Assembly (NCBI RefSeq): GCF_014384795.1
Contig: NZ_JACRSR010000006.1
Coordinates: 12,792-76,791 of the forward strand
Length of the DNA stretch: 64,000 nt
Direction of reading: 5' to 3'
Source: Gehongia tenuis
Lineage (GTDB): Bacteria > Bacillota > Clostridia > Christensenellales > NSJ-53
Shown here: positions 1 through 9,240 of the stretch, one piece after another
Layout of the letters: the number at the start of each line of letters is the position of its first letter
How positions within the stretch are numbered: the first letter of the stretch is position 1
Position numbers and translations under genes: made by a program
The notes under the pieces: model-generated
What the model was told of the DNA's origin: nothing
Database searches by the model: none
Seen by the model: the letters and a program-made list of their open reading frames with translations, nothing else

Positions 1-558
1 GGAGCGGAAGTTGCCCGGAGGATCCTGGATGAGAACGGTCTTTCCGACGTCAATATTGAGCACTCTCCCGGAGGCTTTCTATCCGATCACTACGATCCGA
101 GGTCCCGGGTTCTGCGCCTGTCCCGGGAGGTGTACCAGGGTTCGAATATTGCGGCGCTGGGCGTTGCCGCCCATGAATGCGGCCACGCTATCCAGCACGG
201 CGAACACTACGGCGCATTCAAGCTTCGTCAGGCCCTGGCGCCCACGGCGGGCATTGGATCCCAGGCGGGCATGCTGCTTTTTATCGTGGGACTGATCATG
301 AGCTGGCCGCCTCTCACCTATGCCGGTATTGGACTTTATGCGCTCATCGTGATCTTTCAGCTGATCACCCTGCCGGTGGAGCTCAATGCCTCCAGCCGGG
401 CGCTGTCCATCCTGGAAAGCGGCGGTTACATGGACTGGGAGGAAGCGGGCGGTGCGAAGAAGGTTCTATCCGCTGCGGCCATGACCTATCTCATGTCCGC
501 GCTGGTGGGCATCCTGTCGCTGCTGCGCCTCATTTCTCTGGCCAACAACCGGCGCTGA
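1..558 (+). CDS. Membrane zinc metallopeptidase, YugP family (5' end missing)
   Basis: The reading frame is open from the first base, so the start lies outside the window. The visible 185 codons contain the zinc-binding motif HECGHAIQHG near residue 60, matching the HExxH-type site of the YugP/Zn_peptidase_2 family, followed by hydrophobic segments around residues 90-120 and 160-180. Family members are integral membrane proteases of unknown substrate, common in Bacillota. The downstream leuS gene has its own promoter, so this is probably the last gene of an upstream unit. Family assignment is firm; the substrate is unknown. Confidence 0.85.
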   Translation, partial: GAEVARRILDENGLSDVNIEHSPGGFLSDHYDPRSRVLRLSREVYQGSNIAALGVAAHECGHAIQHGEHYGAFKLRQALAPTAGIGSQAGMLLFIVGLIMSWPPLTYAGIGLYALIVIFQLITLPVELNASSRALSILESGGYMDWEEAGGAKKVLSAAAMTYLMSALVGILSLLRLISLANNRR

Positions 559-560
559 CG

Positions 561-589
561 TTGACATTTCGCCGCCAAAGCTATACAAT
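561..589 (+). promoter_or_regulatory. leuS promoter, TTGACA-17-TACAAT
   Basis: A consensus -35 box (TTGACA, 561-566) and a near-consensus -10 box (TACAAT, 584-589) are separated by exactly 17 bases, just after the peptidase stop codon and about 107 bases before the leuS start. Confidence 0.75.
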
Positions 590-632
590 CGAAACGATTG
601 AAGCGGCCGAAAGGCGGGCCGGAAAGGAATTT

Positions 633-669
633 AGCCTTTCGTCCTCGGACGGAAGGCTTTTGATTTTGG
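633..669 (+). promoter_or_regulatory. Terminator-like hairpin in the leuS leader
   Basis: AGCCTTTCGTCC (633-644) pairs with GGACGGAAGGCT (647-658) at 11 of 12 positions and is followed by a T-rich stretch (TTTTGATTTT). It lies between the promoter and leuS, so it could be an attenuator. No T-box signature, leader peptide or clear antiterminator was found, so control is inferred only from position. Confidence 0.4.
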
Positions 670-696
670 ATACACCAAAGAAAGGGAGTTTTTTTG

Positions 697-3123
697 ATGG
701 ATCGCAAGGCAATGGAAACCAAATGGCAAAAACGCTGGGAGGAAACGGGACTGTATAAGTTCCATCCGGAGAACGTGGACAAGAAGCTGTACTGCCTGGA
801 GATGTTCTCCTATCCCTCGGGCGCCAAGCTGCATCTGGGTCATTGGTATAATTACGGTCTTACCGACAGCTGGGCAAGACTCAAGCGGCTTCAGGGCTAT
901 GAGGTCTTCCATCCCATGGGCTTTGATGCTTTCGGACTGCCGGCGGAGAATTACGCCATCAAGACGGGCATCCATCCCATGGATTCCACCTTGCAGAATA
1001 TTGCCACCATGGAGCAGCAGCTTCGGGACATGGGTGCGACCTTTGATTGGGATTACGAGGTTAAAACCTGCATGCCCGACTATTACAAGTGGACCCAGTG
1101 GCTGTTCCTGAAGCTTTATGAAAAGGGCCTTGCCTACCGCAAGGCGGCGCCGGTGAACTGGTGCCCTTCCTGCAACACGGTGCTGGCCAACGAGCAGGTC
1201 CAGGAGGGCTGCTGTGAGCGCTGTCAGACGCCGGTGGTGCGCAAAAATTTGACCCAGTGGTTCTTTAAGATCACCGAATATGCTGACGAGCTTTTGGAGG
1301 GCCTGGACGATCTGGACTGGCCGGAGAAGACCAAGAGCATGCAAAGAAACTGGATTGGCCGTTCCACGGGCGGCGAGGTGAAGTTCAAGATTGAGGGGAG
1401 CGATAAGGACTTTACGGTGTTCACCACCCGGGCCGATACCCTGCACGGATGCACCTATGTGGTGATTGCGCCGGAACACCCGCTGGTGGAAGAGATCACC
1501 GCTCCCGCGCAGAAGGAGGGGGTGGAGGCCTACAGGGTTGCGGCGGCGCGGGCCAGTGAGATCGACCGCCTGTCCACCACCCGGGAGAAGACGGGCGTCT
1601 TTACCGGCGCCTACGCAATCAACCCCATCAACGGGGAGCGGGTGCCCATCTGGGCGGCGGATTATGTCCTTGCCACCTATGGCACAGGCTGCGTGATGGC
1701 GGTTCCGGCTCATGACGAGCGGGATTATGCCTTTGCCAAGAAATACGATCTTCCCATTCGCCGGGTGGTAAAAGCGGCGGGCGGGGAGCCGGATGAACTG
1801 CCCTTCACCAGCTACGACGGTATTTTGGTCAATTCCGGTGAATTCGACGGGATGACGGTGACGGAAGGCAAAAAAGCCGTCATCGAGAAGCTGATGAAAA
1901 CGGACGAGGGCGGATTTAAGGTCAACTACCGCCTCAGGGACTGGCTGGTTTCCCGCCAACGCTATTGGGGCGCGCCCATCCCCATGATCCACTGCGAGCA
2001 CTGCGGCGAGGTGATGGTGCCGGAGAAGGATCTTCCGGTGGAACTGCCCTATGACGTGGACTTTACGCCCGACGGGCGTTCGCCGCTGTCGAAACACGAG
2101 GGCTTCATGAACGTGACCTGCCCGAAGTGCGGCCGTCCGGCCCGGAGGGACCCCGATACCCTGGATACCTTTGTGTGTTCCTCCTGGTACTATCTCAGGT
2201 ACGCCGACCCGAAGAATGACAAGCAGGCCTGGGATCCCGCATGGGTTAACAAGCTCCTGCCTGTGGATAAATACGTGGGCGGTGCGGAACATGCGTGCAT
2301 GCATCTGCTCTATGCCAGATTCTTCACCAAAGCGCTGCGGGATATGGGTTATCTCTCCTTTGATGAGCCTTTCAAATCCCTGGTGCATCAAGGAACCATC
2401 CTGGGACCGGACGGCAACAAGATGTCCAAGTCCAAGGGCAACGTGGTTTCGCCCGATGAATTCATCAACCAATACGGCTCGGATGTGTTCCGTACCTACC
2501 TGGCCTTTGGGTTTGCGTACACGGAGGGCGGCCCCTGGAGCCCGGAGGGCATCAAAGCGGTCAACCGCTACATTGAACGGGTGGAGCGGCTGGTGGAACG
2601 GGTGACGGCGCTTCCGGATGAGGACAGGGCGGCGAAGAGTGACGGCAACGTTCGCTATGCACAGCACTACGCCATCAAAAATGTGACGCAGGATGTGGAT
2701 AAGTTCTCCTTCAACACGGCGGTTGCCCGGCTGATGGAACTGACCAATGCCCTATACAAGGCGCTGGACGATGAGTATAATCCCGCGCTCATCAAGGCGG
2801 CGGCCCGGGATCTGGTGATCATGCTGTCCGTCTTTGCGCCTCATTTCTCGGAGGAGATGTGGGAGAAGATGGGCAAGCCCTATTCCATCTTCAACCAAAG
2901 CTGGCCGGCTTTTGATGAGAAGGCGCTGATCCGCAATGAGGCGGAGATCGTGGTGCAGGTGAACGGCAAGGTCCGGGGCAAGTTTACCATGCCTGCCGGC
3001 GCGCCCGACGAGGAGATCGAGGCGGCGGCGCTGAAGGAGGAGCGGGTGGCCCGGGCTCTGGAAGGCAAGACCATCCGAAAGATCATTGTGGTCAAAGGAA
3101 AGCTGGTCAATATCGTTGTGTAA
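697..3123 (+). CDS. leuS: Leucyl-tRNA synthetase
   Basis: This class I aminoacyl-tRNA synthetase charges tRNA-Leu with leucine in the cytoplasm. The 808-residue length is normal. The HIGH-type signature appears in [15 protein letters not shown] near residue 40, zinc-binding Cys pairs occur in the inserted domain (CPSC, CERC), the CP1 editing domain follows (TTRADTLHG region), and KMSKSKGN lies near residue 575. A short anticodon-binding region closes the protein. The ATG at 697 is preferred over the TTG at 694 because GGGAG lies 8-10 bases upstream of it. The gene has its own promoter and terminator, hence is probably monocistronic. Confidence 0.97.
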   Translation: MDRKAMETKWQKRWEETGLYKFHPENVDKKLYCLEMFSYPSGAKLHLGHWYNYGLTDSWARLKRLQGYEVFHPMGFDAFGLPAENYAIKTGIHPMDSTLQNIATMEQQLRDMGATFDWDYEVKTCMPDYYKWTQWLFLKLYEKGLAYRKAAPVNWCPSCNTVLANEQVQEGCCERCQTPVVRKNLTQWFFKITEYADELLEGLDDLDWPEKTKSMQRNWIGRSTGGEVKFKIEGSDKDFTVFTTRADTLHGCTYVVIAPEHPLVEEITAPAQKEGVEAYRVAAARASEIDRLSTTREKTGVFTGAYAINPINGERVPIWAADYVLATYGTGCVMAVPAHDERDYAFAKKYDLPIRRVVKAAGGEPDELPFTSYDGILVNSGEFDGMTVTEGKKAVIEKLMKTDEGGFKVNYRLRDWLVSRQRYWGAPIPMIHCEHCGEVMVPEKDLPVELPYDVDFTPDGRSPLSKHEGFMNVTCPKCGRPARRDPDTLDTFVCSSWYYLRYADPKNDKQAWDPAWVNKLLPVDKYVGGAEHACMHLLYARFFTKALRDMGYLSFDEPFKSLVHQGTILGPDGNKMSKSKGNVVSPDEFINQYGSDVFRTYLAFGFAYTEGGPWSPEGIKAVNRYIERVERLVERVTALPDEDRAAKSDGNVRYAQHYAIKNVTQDVDKFSFNTAVARLMELTNALYKALDDEYNPALIKAAARDLVIMLSVFAPHFSEEMWEKMGKPYSIFNQSWPAFDEKALIRNEAEIVVQVNGKVRGKFTMPAGAPDEEIEAAALKEERVARALEGKTIRKIIVVKGKLVNIVV

Positions 3124-3130
3124 AATGCTG

Positions 3131-3166
3131 AAGGCGGCCTAGCGACGCGCTGGGCCGCCTTTTTTA
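3131..3166 (+). terminator. Rho-independent terminator after leuS
   Basis: AAGGCGGCC pairs with GGGCCGCCTT around a short loop and is followed by a T run. It sits 8 bases after the leuS stop and just before the ribosome site of the next gene. Confidence 0.85.
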
Positions 3167-3181
3167 TAAGGAGGTTGTTGA

Positions 3182-4003
3182 ATGAGGTATTGGGATCATC
3201 ATAGTCATTCGCTTTTTTCCGCGGACAGCGATGCGGCCATGGCCGATATGGCCGCGGCGGCCCGAAGGACGGGCCTTTCCGGCATCCTGTTCACCGAGCA
3301 TATCGACCTAAACCATCCTTCGGAGAAGGAGGGCCTGTTTTTCAGCGTGGATATGCCCGGATACCGGCAGGCCATTGAGGAGACCCGGGCCGAGAACCCC
3401 GATATGATCATCGGCATGGGTCTGGAAGTGGGCCTTACCGGCCCGGAAAACCAGGCCTATTTCAAAACGCCGGGGCTCGACTTTGCCATTGCATCCCTCC
3501 ATGTGGTGCACGGCAAGGACCCATATGACGGAGCCTATTATGAGGGCAAGACCAGACACGAGGCCTATCTGGAATATCTGGAGGCCATGGCGGAGATGAT
3601 GCCCTATGCCGAGGGCGCATCGGTGCTGGGCCATATCGGATATGCGGCGAAGGCGGCGCCCTACGCGGCCGGGGCGGCGGCGATGGGCTATGAGGAGTTT
3701 GGCATGGTCCTGGATGAAATTTTGCGCCGGGCCGTGCGGTACAATCTGGGTCTTGAGCTCAACACCTCGGGGTACGACTCGCCGGCAGGACACGGGCTTC
3801 CAAGCGTGGATATTCTGGCCCGATACCGCGAACTGGGAGGGCGCATCCTGACCCTTGGTTCGGACGCCCATGAGCCGGGGGATGTGGGGCGCCACTTCAA
3901 GCGGGCTCTTATGGACGCCAGGGCGGCGGGCTTTATGGAGATCGCCGTCTTCAGCGCCATGTCACCCCGGTTTATTGCCATAGACCGTCTTTTGAATAGC
4001 TGA
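3182..4003 (+). CDS. PHP-domain phosphatase, histidinol-phosphatase (HisK/HisJ) type
   Basis: The 273-residue protein has a complete polymerase-and-histidinol-phosphatase metal site: DHHSHS near the N terminus, TEHIDLN, the E in GLEVG, H in SLHVVHG, H in GHIGY, and the C-terminal GSDAHEPGDVG. Length and layout match the HisJ-like histidinol-phosphate phosphatase family, which dephosphorylates histidinol phosphate in histidine synthesis. No other his genes are nearby, so another phosphoester is possible. An AAGGAGG ribosome site precedes the ATG. It reads in the same direction as the P-II-like gene 29 bases downstream. Confidence 0.8.
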   Translation: MRYWDHHSHSLFSADSDAAMADMAAAARRTGLSGILFTEHIDLNHPSEKEGLFFSVDMPGYRQAIEETRAENPDMIIGMGLEVGLTGPENQAYFKTPGLDFAIASLHVVHGKDPYDGAYYEGKTRHEAYLEYLEAMAEMMPYAEGASVLGHIGYAAKAAPYAAGAAAMGYEEFGMVLDEILRRAVRYNLGLELNTSGYDSPAGHGLPSVDILARYRELGGRILTLGSDAHEPGDVGRHFKRALMDARAAGFMEIAVFSAMSPRFIAIDRLLNS

Positions 4004-4032
4004 AATCAGCCGTATGAAAGGGAGGATGTCTT

Positions 4033-4377
4033 GTGAGATTATTGGTCCTGATTCTAAACAAGGTGGAACTGCTGGATGAGCTTTTGACGGCATTTACCGA
4101 CTGCGGCATTCAAGGCGCCACCATCTTGACCAGCACGGGCATGGCCCGGGAGCTGGCCCGGGCGGACGGCAACAACGATGTGCCCTTCCTGGGGAGTCTG
4201 AGAGCGCTGCTGGATCCGGAAAGGGAGGAGAATAAGACCATCTTTACGGTGCTGCGGGAGGATCAGGTGGGCGGCGCCGTGGAAACGATCGAGGCGGTGG
4301 TGGGAGACCTGAGCGATCCCGATACCGGCATTCTGTTCACGCTTCCCGTGGACTATATGAAGGGGATGGGCCGCTGA
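4033..4377 (+). CDS. P-II-like small signalling protein
   Basis: This 114-residue protein starts with GTG behind AGGGAGG. Its hydrophobic N-terminal strand (RLLVLILNKVELLDELLTAF), central GIQGATILTSTGM and C-terminal strand GILFTLPVDYMKGMG fit the ferredoxin-like fold of the nitrogen regulatory P-II superfamily. The uridylylated Tyr T-loop of true GlnB is not recognisable, so it is a P-II-like protein and not GlnB. Its stop codon overlaps the start of the antiporter gene by one base (TGATG), which implies translational coupling. I infer that it is a trimeric ligand sensor controlling the adjacent transporter. Confidence 0.65.
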   Translation: MRLLVLILNKVELLDELLTAFTDCGIQGATILTSTGMARELARADGNNDVPFLGSLRALLDPEREENKTIFTVLREDQVGGAVETIEAVVGDLSDPDTGILFTLPVDYMKGMGR

Positions 4378-5555
4378 TGGAAGGCAACACACTGTTCTAT
4401 CTGGCCATTATTCTGTTCTCCGGCCTTTTCTTCGGCAGAATGGTCAAGCATTTGAAGCTCCCCAATGTCACGGGCTACCTGATCGCGGGCCTCATTATCG
4501 GCCCGCACATCCTCGGCATCATCCCGGAACATGCGGTGGAAGGCCTGTCCCTGGTTTCGGAGATGGCCCTTGGCTTTATTGCCTTTTCCATCGGCAGCGA
4601 ATTTAAGGCCAGCTATTTTAAACGGGTGGGCTTCACGCCGGTGGTGATCGCCATCACCGAAGGCGTGGGCGCCATCATCCTGGTGACAGCCACCATGCTG
4701 CTGGTGGGTTACGACTGGCCCTTTGCGCTGGTGATCGGCGCCATCGCTTCGGCCACCGCTCCCGCGGCCACCATCATGGTGGTCCGCCAATACAAGGCGA
4801 AGGGCCCGCTGACGGAAACCCTGATGAGCGTGGTGGCGCTGGACGACGCGGTGGCACTCATTGGATTCGGTTTTGCGGTGACGGCGGCAAAGGCCATTCT
4901 TTCCGTTGGGGAGGGCAGCATGCTGCTGTCCATACTCTCCCCCTTCTACGAGGTGGGGGTGTCGCTGCTTTTGGGCGGAGCGCTGGGGTTCATCTTCACT
5001 TTTCCCCTTCGATGGTTCAAAAAGGAATCCAATCGCCTGTGCCTGACGGTGGGTTTTGTGTTCGCCGGCGTGGCGCTGGCGGGCCTGGTGGGCGGCTCCT
5101 CCCTGCTGGTCTGCATGGCGCTTGGCGCTACCTTGGTCAATGTCCATAAGAGCGGCGAAAAGATTCTGAAGCTTGCCGACACCATCACGCCGCCCATCTT
5201 CATGATGTTTTTCGTGGTCAGCGGCGCGGAACTGGATATCTCCCTCATCCCGTCCATCGGTATCGTGGGCGTGGGTTATGTGGTGGCCAGGGTGATTGGA
5301 AAGCTTGCCGGAGCGCGCCTTGGCGCCGTTATCATGAAGGCGCCGGAACCGGTAAAGAAGTATCTGGGATTCACGCTCATCCCTCAAGCGGGCGTGGCCA
5401 TTGGCCTCACGCTCATTGCGGAGACGGTATTGCCCGGGGAATATGCGTCGGTGATTCGAGCGGTGGTTCTTTGCGCCACCTTCATCTACGAGATCGTGGG
5501 GCCGGCCATTTCCAAGTTTGCGTTGAAAAAGGCGGGCGAAATCGCCGAAGGCTAA
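4377..5555 (+). CDS. CPA2-family monovalent cation:proton antiporter
   Basis: The 392-residue protein has about 11-12 hydrophobic segments. It contains the family's N-terminal region (LKLPNVTGYLIAGLIIGPHI) and a central acidic site region (VVALDDAVALIGFG, about residues 155-170), typical of Na+ or K+/H+ exchangers of the KefB/NapA class. No C-terminal RCK/TrkA-N domain is present, so regulation may come from the coupled P-II-like protein upstream. Likely roles are pH and cation homeostasis across the cytoplasmic membrane. A terminator follows directly. Confidence 0.85.
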   Translation: MEGNTLFYLAIILFSGLFFGRMVKHLKLPNVTGYLIAGLIIGPHILGIIPEHAVEGLSLVSEMALGFIAFSIGSEFKASYFKRVGFTPVVIAITEGVGAIILVTATMLLVGYDWPFALVIGAIASATAPAATIMVVRQYKAKGPLTETLMSVVALDDAVALIGFGFAVTAAKAILSVGEGSMLLSILSPFYEVGVSLLLGGALGFIFTFPLRWFKKESNRLCLTVGFVFAGVALAGLVGGSSLLVCMALGATLVNVHKSGEKILKLADTITPPIFMMFFVVSGAELDISLIPSIGIVGVGYVVARVIGKLAGARLGAVIMKAPEPVKKYLGFTLIPQAGVAIGLTLIAETVLPGEYASVIRAVVLCATFIYEIVGPAISKFALKKAGEIAEG

Positions 5556-5586
5556 AAAAGGCCCTCCCCAGGAGGGCCTTTTCTTT
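5554..5586 (+). terminator. Bidirectional terminator between antiporter and SANT-like gene
   Basis: AAGGCCCTCC and GGAGGGCCTT form a stem flanked by an A run on the left and a T run on the right. It can therefore serve both the plus-strand antiporter gene and the convergent minus-strand gene. Confidence 0.85.
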
Positions 5587-5593
5587 GCCGACT

Positions 5594-6514
5594 TTAAGGT
5601 TCGGCGATCATCTTTTCCGCTTCGACCAGCGGCTGGAACATCTCCATGGCCGCGCTGTTCTCCTTGACCAGCTGGCGGGCCAGCGTGAAGACGGGCAGGG
5701 TCTTTTCCTTCAGCACTTCAATGCGCTGGGAAAGGGCCTCGTTTTCCTTGCCGGCCTGTTTCAGCGACTTGCTGTAGGAAGCCAGCGCCTCCCGAAGTTG
5801 GATGTTCTCCTGCTCCAGCTTTTCCGTGCGGAGCAGCAATAGATCATACTTGACGCTGATTCGGTCCAGTTCCATGATCTTCCGGCGGGAGGTCTTGCCC
5901 ACCGCGGCCGAGGCCAGGGTCATCAGTCCGTCCAAGAACTGATCGGCATGGAGGCCGGGTATCTTCTCCAAGTCCTGGCGCATTCCCATCAGGAGCGCCG
6001 TACCTTCGTCCACCACCGGTTCGCCCTTTATTTTCACGGGCTGGTCGTAGGGATCGTAGCAGGCAACCCCCTCCTGGCGCATCTTGCGGATGACCTCCTT
6101 TACAAGCGCCGGGTGGGTTTTGACGAGACTGCGGTACTTGTTTTGGTAGCGGAGCATGGCCGAACGATCGCCGCGGCCCATCTCCAGGGTGCAGCGGCGC
6201 ACCGATACGCCCTGGGCCTGAGCGCCGAGGACGGTGCGCAGGAGATGCTCCACCTCACTGTGATCGAAGGGCGTGAAGGGCAGTGCCGGCCGGCGCCCGT
6301 TGATGATGCCGGCCTTCAAAAGATTGCCGCGGTTGGCATAATAGAAATTGCGTACGCTTCCGCTCTTGCGGCCGGTTTTTTGGGCCACCGAATCAAAAAC
6401 GATGCGCAGCGGAAGATTGTCCCTTTCCGCCCGCTGGACCTCCGTATTCAAAAGTTCAACCTCCTCCGGCTTCCATCCGCCGGACTTGGTGATCACGGTC
6501 TCCATGTTGGTCAT
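5594..6514 (-). CDS. SANT/Myb-like putative DNA-binding protein with coiled coil
   Basis: I do not recognise a specific gene. The 306-residue protein begins with a Trp-containing region (GGWKPEEVELLNTEVQRA) followed by GRKSGSVRNFYY, which resembles the SANT/Myb-like domain of RsfA-type prespore regulators in endospore formers. The last 90 residues are rich in Glu, Leu and Lys with a heptad-like pattern, so a coiled coil is likely. AGGAGGG six bases before the ATG at 6514 fixes the start. A transcriptional role is inferred from the N terminus only. The next minus-strand gene, asnS, has its own terminator, so this gene is probably transcribed alone. Confidence 0.55.
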   Translation of the reverse strand: MTNMETVITKSGGWKPEEVELLNTEVQRAERDNLPLRIVFDSVAQKTGRKSGSVRNFYYANRGNLLKAGIINGRRPALPFTPFDHSEVEHLLRTVLGAQAQGVSVRRCTLEMGRGDRSAMLRYQNKYRSLVKTHPALVKEVIRKMRQEGVACYDPYDQPVKIKGEPVVDEGTALLMGMRQDLEKIPGLHADQFLDGLMTLASAAVGKTSRRKIMELDRISVKYDLLLLRTEKLEQENIQLREALASYSKSLKQAGKENEALSQRIEVLKEKTLPVFTLARQLVKENSAAMEMFQPLVEAEKMIAEP

Positions 6515-6608
6515 ATGCGTTCCCTCCTGTATTGGTTCATTTTATGTGTAGTATGAACAGCATATGCCATGGTTATACAAGGGTGGATTATTTTACAACG
6601 TATATTAC

Positions 6609-6637
6609 AAAAAAAGGACCCGTTTTACGGGTCCTTT
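6609..6637 (-). terminator. Terminator after asnS
   Basis: On the minus strand, AAAGGACCCG and CGGGTCCTTTTTTT form a stem around a four-base loop with a T tail, seven bases after the asnS stop. Confidence 0.85.
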
Positions 6638-6644
6638 GGTCATT

Positions 6645-8033
6645 CTAGAATTCGGCACTCTTCGCGGTGCGGGGGAAGGGCAGCACGTCCCGGATGTTGG
6701 TGACGCCGGTGACGTACATGACCAGCCGATCGAAACCGATGCCAAAACCGGCGTGGGGCGTTCCGCCGTATTTGCGCAGGTCGAGATACCACCAGTAGGG
6801 CGCTTCTTCGAGACCCATCTCCTTCATGCGGGCCAGAAGTACGTCCAGCCGTTCCTCGCGCTGGCTGCCGCCGATCAGCTCGCCCACGCCGGGTACCAGC
6901 ATATCCATGGCGGCGACCGTCTTTCCGTCATCGTTCACCCGCATGTAAAAGGCCTTCACATCCTTGGGGTAATCGGTGACGAACACCGGCCCGTGGAAAA
7001 TCTTCTCGGTGAGGTAACGCTCGTGCTCGGTCTGAAGCTCCTCGCCCCAAGCGGTGGGGAACTGGAAGCTCGCGCCGGATTTTTGCAGCCGCTCGATGGC
7101 CTCGGTGTAGGTGATTCGGACGAACTCGGAGCCAGCCAGCGCCTCCACGCGCTGGATGAGCCCTTTGTCCACAAACTGGTTGAGGAAGGTCAGATCATCC
7201 CTCGCGTGCTCCAACAGATAGGTCAGCACGTATTTCGTCATGTCTTCGGCAAGATCCATGTTGTCGGAGAGATCCGCAAAGGCGATCTCCGGCTCCAGCA
7301 TCCAAAACTCCGCAGCATGGCGGGGCGTGTTGGAATTTTCCGCCCGGAAGGTGGGGCCGAAGGTGTAGACGTTTTTAAAGGCCAGACAGAAGGATTCGGC
7401 GTTCAGCTGGCCGGATACGGTGAGGTTGGCGGGCTTGCCGAAGAAATCCTTGCCGAAATCCACCTCGCCTTTATCCATGGGCACGTTCTTGAGGTCCAGG
7501 GTGGTCACCTGGAACATCTCGCCCGCGCCCTCGCAGTCACTGGCGGTGATGAGGGGCGTCTGGACATAGATGAACCCCCGCTCCTGGAAGAAACGGTGCA
7601 GCGCATAGGCCGCCAGGGAACGGATCCGGAACACAGCCTGGAACAGATTGGTCCGGGGCCGGAGATGGGCGATGGTCCGAAGATATTCCGGCGTGTGCCG
7701 CTTTTTTTGCAGCGGATAGGCGGCGTCGCAGTCCCCCACCAGCTCAATTCTTTCCACCTTGATCTCGTAGGGCTGTTTCGCTTCGGGGGTGAGCACCACC
7801 CTGCCTGTGGCGGTGATGGCCGAGCCCAGCTTCAGCTTTACCCAGCGGTCGAAGTCCTCCGTCTCGTTTTTGTCCAGAACCAGCTGGACCGGCCGGAAGG
7901 CGGTGCCGTCGGCCAGTTCGATAAATGCAAAAACCTTGGAATCCCGAACGGTGCGCACCCAGCCGTTGACGCTGACCGTTTGGCCCTCGCAGGCCGCGGG
8001 ATCCTTGTGCAATGAGCGCAACTCAATGGACAT
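6645..8033 (-). CDS. asnS: Asparaginyl-tRNA synthetase
   Basis: This class II synthetase charges tRNA-Asn. The 462-residue protein has the N-terminal OB-fold anticodon domain ([12 protein letters not shown]), motif 2 with [16 protein letters not shown], which is typical of AsnRS rather than AspRS, and motif 3 with [12 protein letters not shown] near the C terminus. The ATG at 8033 has AGAGG nine bases upstream. An upstream TTG at 8042 in the same frame lacks a properly spaced ribosome site. A divergent intergenic region separates it from ldh. Confidence 0.96.
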   Translation of the reverse strand: MSIELRSLHKDPAACEGQTVSVNGWVRTVRDSKVFAFIELADGTAFRPVQLVLDKNETEDFDRWVKLKLGSAITATGRVVLTPEAKQPYEIKVERIELVGDCDAAYPLQKKRHTPEYLRTIAHLRPRTNLFQAVFRIRSLAAYALHRFFQERGFIYVQTPLITASDCEGAGEMFQVTTLDLKNVPMDKGEVDFGKDFFGKPANLTVSGQLNAESFCLAFKNVYTFGPTFRAENSNTPRHAAEFWMLEPEIAFADLSDNMDLAEDMTKYVLTYLLEHARDDLTFLNQFVDKGLIQRVEALAGSEFVRITYTEAIERLQKSGASFQFPTAWGEELQTEHERYLTEKIFHGPVFVTDYPKDVKAFYMRVNDDGKTVAAMDMLVPGVGELIGGSQREERLDVLLARMKEMGLEEAPYWWYLDLRKYGGTPHAGFGIGFDRLVMYVTGVTNIRDVLPFPRTAKSAEF

Positions 8034-8064
8034 ACAATACAACCTCTTTTACGAATTTTTTCTT

Positions 8065-8094
8065 ATTATAACGCGTTACCCAGGATTTTACCAA
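8065..8094 (-). promoter_or_regulatory. asnS promoter
   Basis: On the minus strand TTGGTA (8089-8094) and TATAAT (8065-8070) are separated by 18 bases, about 32 bases before the asnS start. The -10 box is perfect and the -35 box weak. Confidence 0.5.
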
Positions 8095-8193
8095 ATCTTT
8101 TCCGTTTAAACAAGGAAAAAAGCCCTGAAGGATCAAAATGTAGGAGTAAAATAAACTTCCGCCGCAAAACCTAGAATCAAAGGAGTTGAAGGG

Positions 8194-9144
8194 ATGAAAC
8201 GACAAGGCAATAAAGTGGGCGTGATCGGCACCGGATTCGTGGGCGCCACCACCGCCTATACGCTTACCCTGAGCGGACTGGTTTCCGACTTGGTATTGGT
8301 GGACAAGGATAAGGAGAAGGCGCTGGGCGAAGCGATGGACCTGAACCATGGCGCCGCCTTCTATCCCTCCATGAATGTGATGGCGGGGGAATACAGCGAT
8401 CTCAAGGGAAGCGATGTGGTGATCATCGCCGCCGGCGCGAATCAAAAACCCGGTGAAACGCGGATGGATCTGGCGCACAAAAATGCGGCCATCTTTCGGG
8501 AAATCGTGCCCGAAGTTGTTCGAAACGCTCCGGACGCGGTGCTGCTGGTGGTGACCAATCCAGTGGATGTACTGACGGATGTCACCATGGAAGTGAGCGG
8601 CCTGCCTTTTGGCCGGGTTCTGGGAAGCGGCACGGTCCTCGATACATCCCGGCTGCGGCATCTGATCAGCGTGCATACCCATATTGACGCAAGAAACATT
8701 CACACCTATGTCCTTGGCGAACATGGGGACAGCGAGGTTGTAGCCATGAGCCTGACCCGTCTTGCCGGCATGGATGTGCACACCTTCTGTGAAAAGTGCG
8801 GCCGGTGCGATATGGATTTGGGCACGGCGCTGGCGGACCAGATCGAATCCAAGGTGAAAAATGCCGCCTATGAGATCATTGCCCGAAAGGGTGCGACCTA
8901 TTACGCCGTGGCCCTGGCTGTGCGCCGCATCGTGGAGGCCATTCTCCGGGACGAGAAGGCGATTCTTACCGTCTCGGGGCCGGTGAAGGGGATCTTCGGA
9001 ATGCCGAACGTGTGCCTGAGTCTGCCGGCGGTGGTGGGCGGCGAGGGAATTGAGCGTTTTGTGCCGGTGGATCTGGCGAAGGATGAGCTGGAGGCCCTCT
9101 GCCGCTCGGCCGAGGCCATTGACAAGGTAATCAAAAGTCTCTGA
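8194..9144 (+). CDS. ldh: L-lactate dehydrogenase
   Basis: This NAD-dependent enzyme reduces pyruvate to L-lactate, regenerating NAD+ during fermentation. The 316-residue protein has the Rossmann motif GTGFVGATTAY, the substrate loop AGANQKPGETRMDL, in which Gln before Lys-Pro marks lactate rather than malate specificity, TNPVDVLT, and the active-site histidine in LGEHGDSE. The ATG at 8194 follows an AAAGGAG ribosome site. A terminator lies 13 bases after the stop. Fermentative growth fits an anaerobic host. Confidence 0.93.
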   Translation: MKRQGNKVGVIGTGFVGATTAYTLTLSGLVSDLVLVDKDKEKALGEAMDLNHGAAFYPSMNVMAGEYSDLKGSDVVIIAAGANQKPGETRMDLAHKNAAIFREIVPEVVRNAPDAVLLVVTNPVDVLTDVTMEVSGLPFGRVLGSGTVLDTSRLRHLISVHTHIDARNIHTYVLGEHGDSEVVAMSLTRLAGMDVHTFCEKCGRCDMDLGTALADQIESKVKNAAYEIIARKGATYYAVALAVRRIVEAILRDEKAILTVSGPVKGIFGMPNVCLSLPAVVGGEGIERFVPVDLAKDELEALCRSAEAIDKVIKSL

Positions 9145-9156
9145 GGAAGGAATTTT

Positions 9157-9188
9157 AGCCATTGACCCAAGGGCCAATGGCTTTTTTT
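9157..9188 (+). terminator. Terminator after ldh
   Basis: AGCCATTG and CCAATGGCT form a stem around ACCCAAGGG, followed by a run of seven T. Confidence 0.85.
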
Positions 9189-9240
9189 CGTAAAGCATGC
9201 TATAATAATGAGACTTCTTATGAGATGAAGGAGGCACCCG

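Noticed and set aside
590..696. T-box riboswitch upstream of leuS
   Set aside because: The leader is only about 107 bases and lacks the conserved T-box sequence and specifier stem.
631..2667. Long minus-strand open frame opposite leuS, and similar shadows opposite other GC-rich genes
   Set aside because: The frames are His/Arg/Gly-rich with no motif, lie fully antisense to well-identified genes, and lack ribosome sites.
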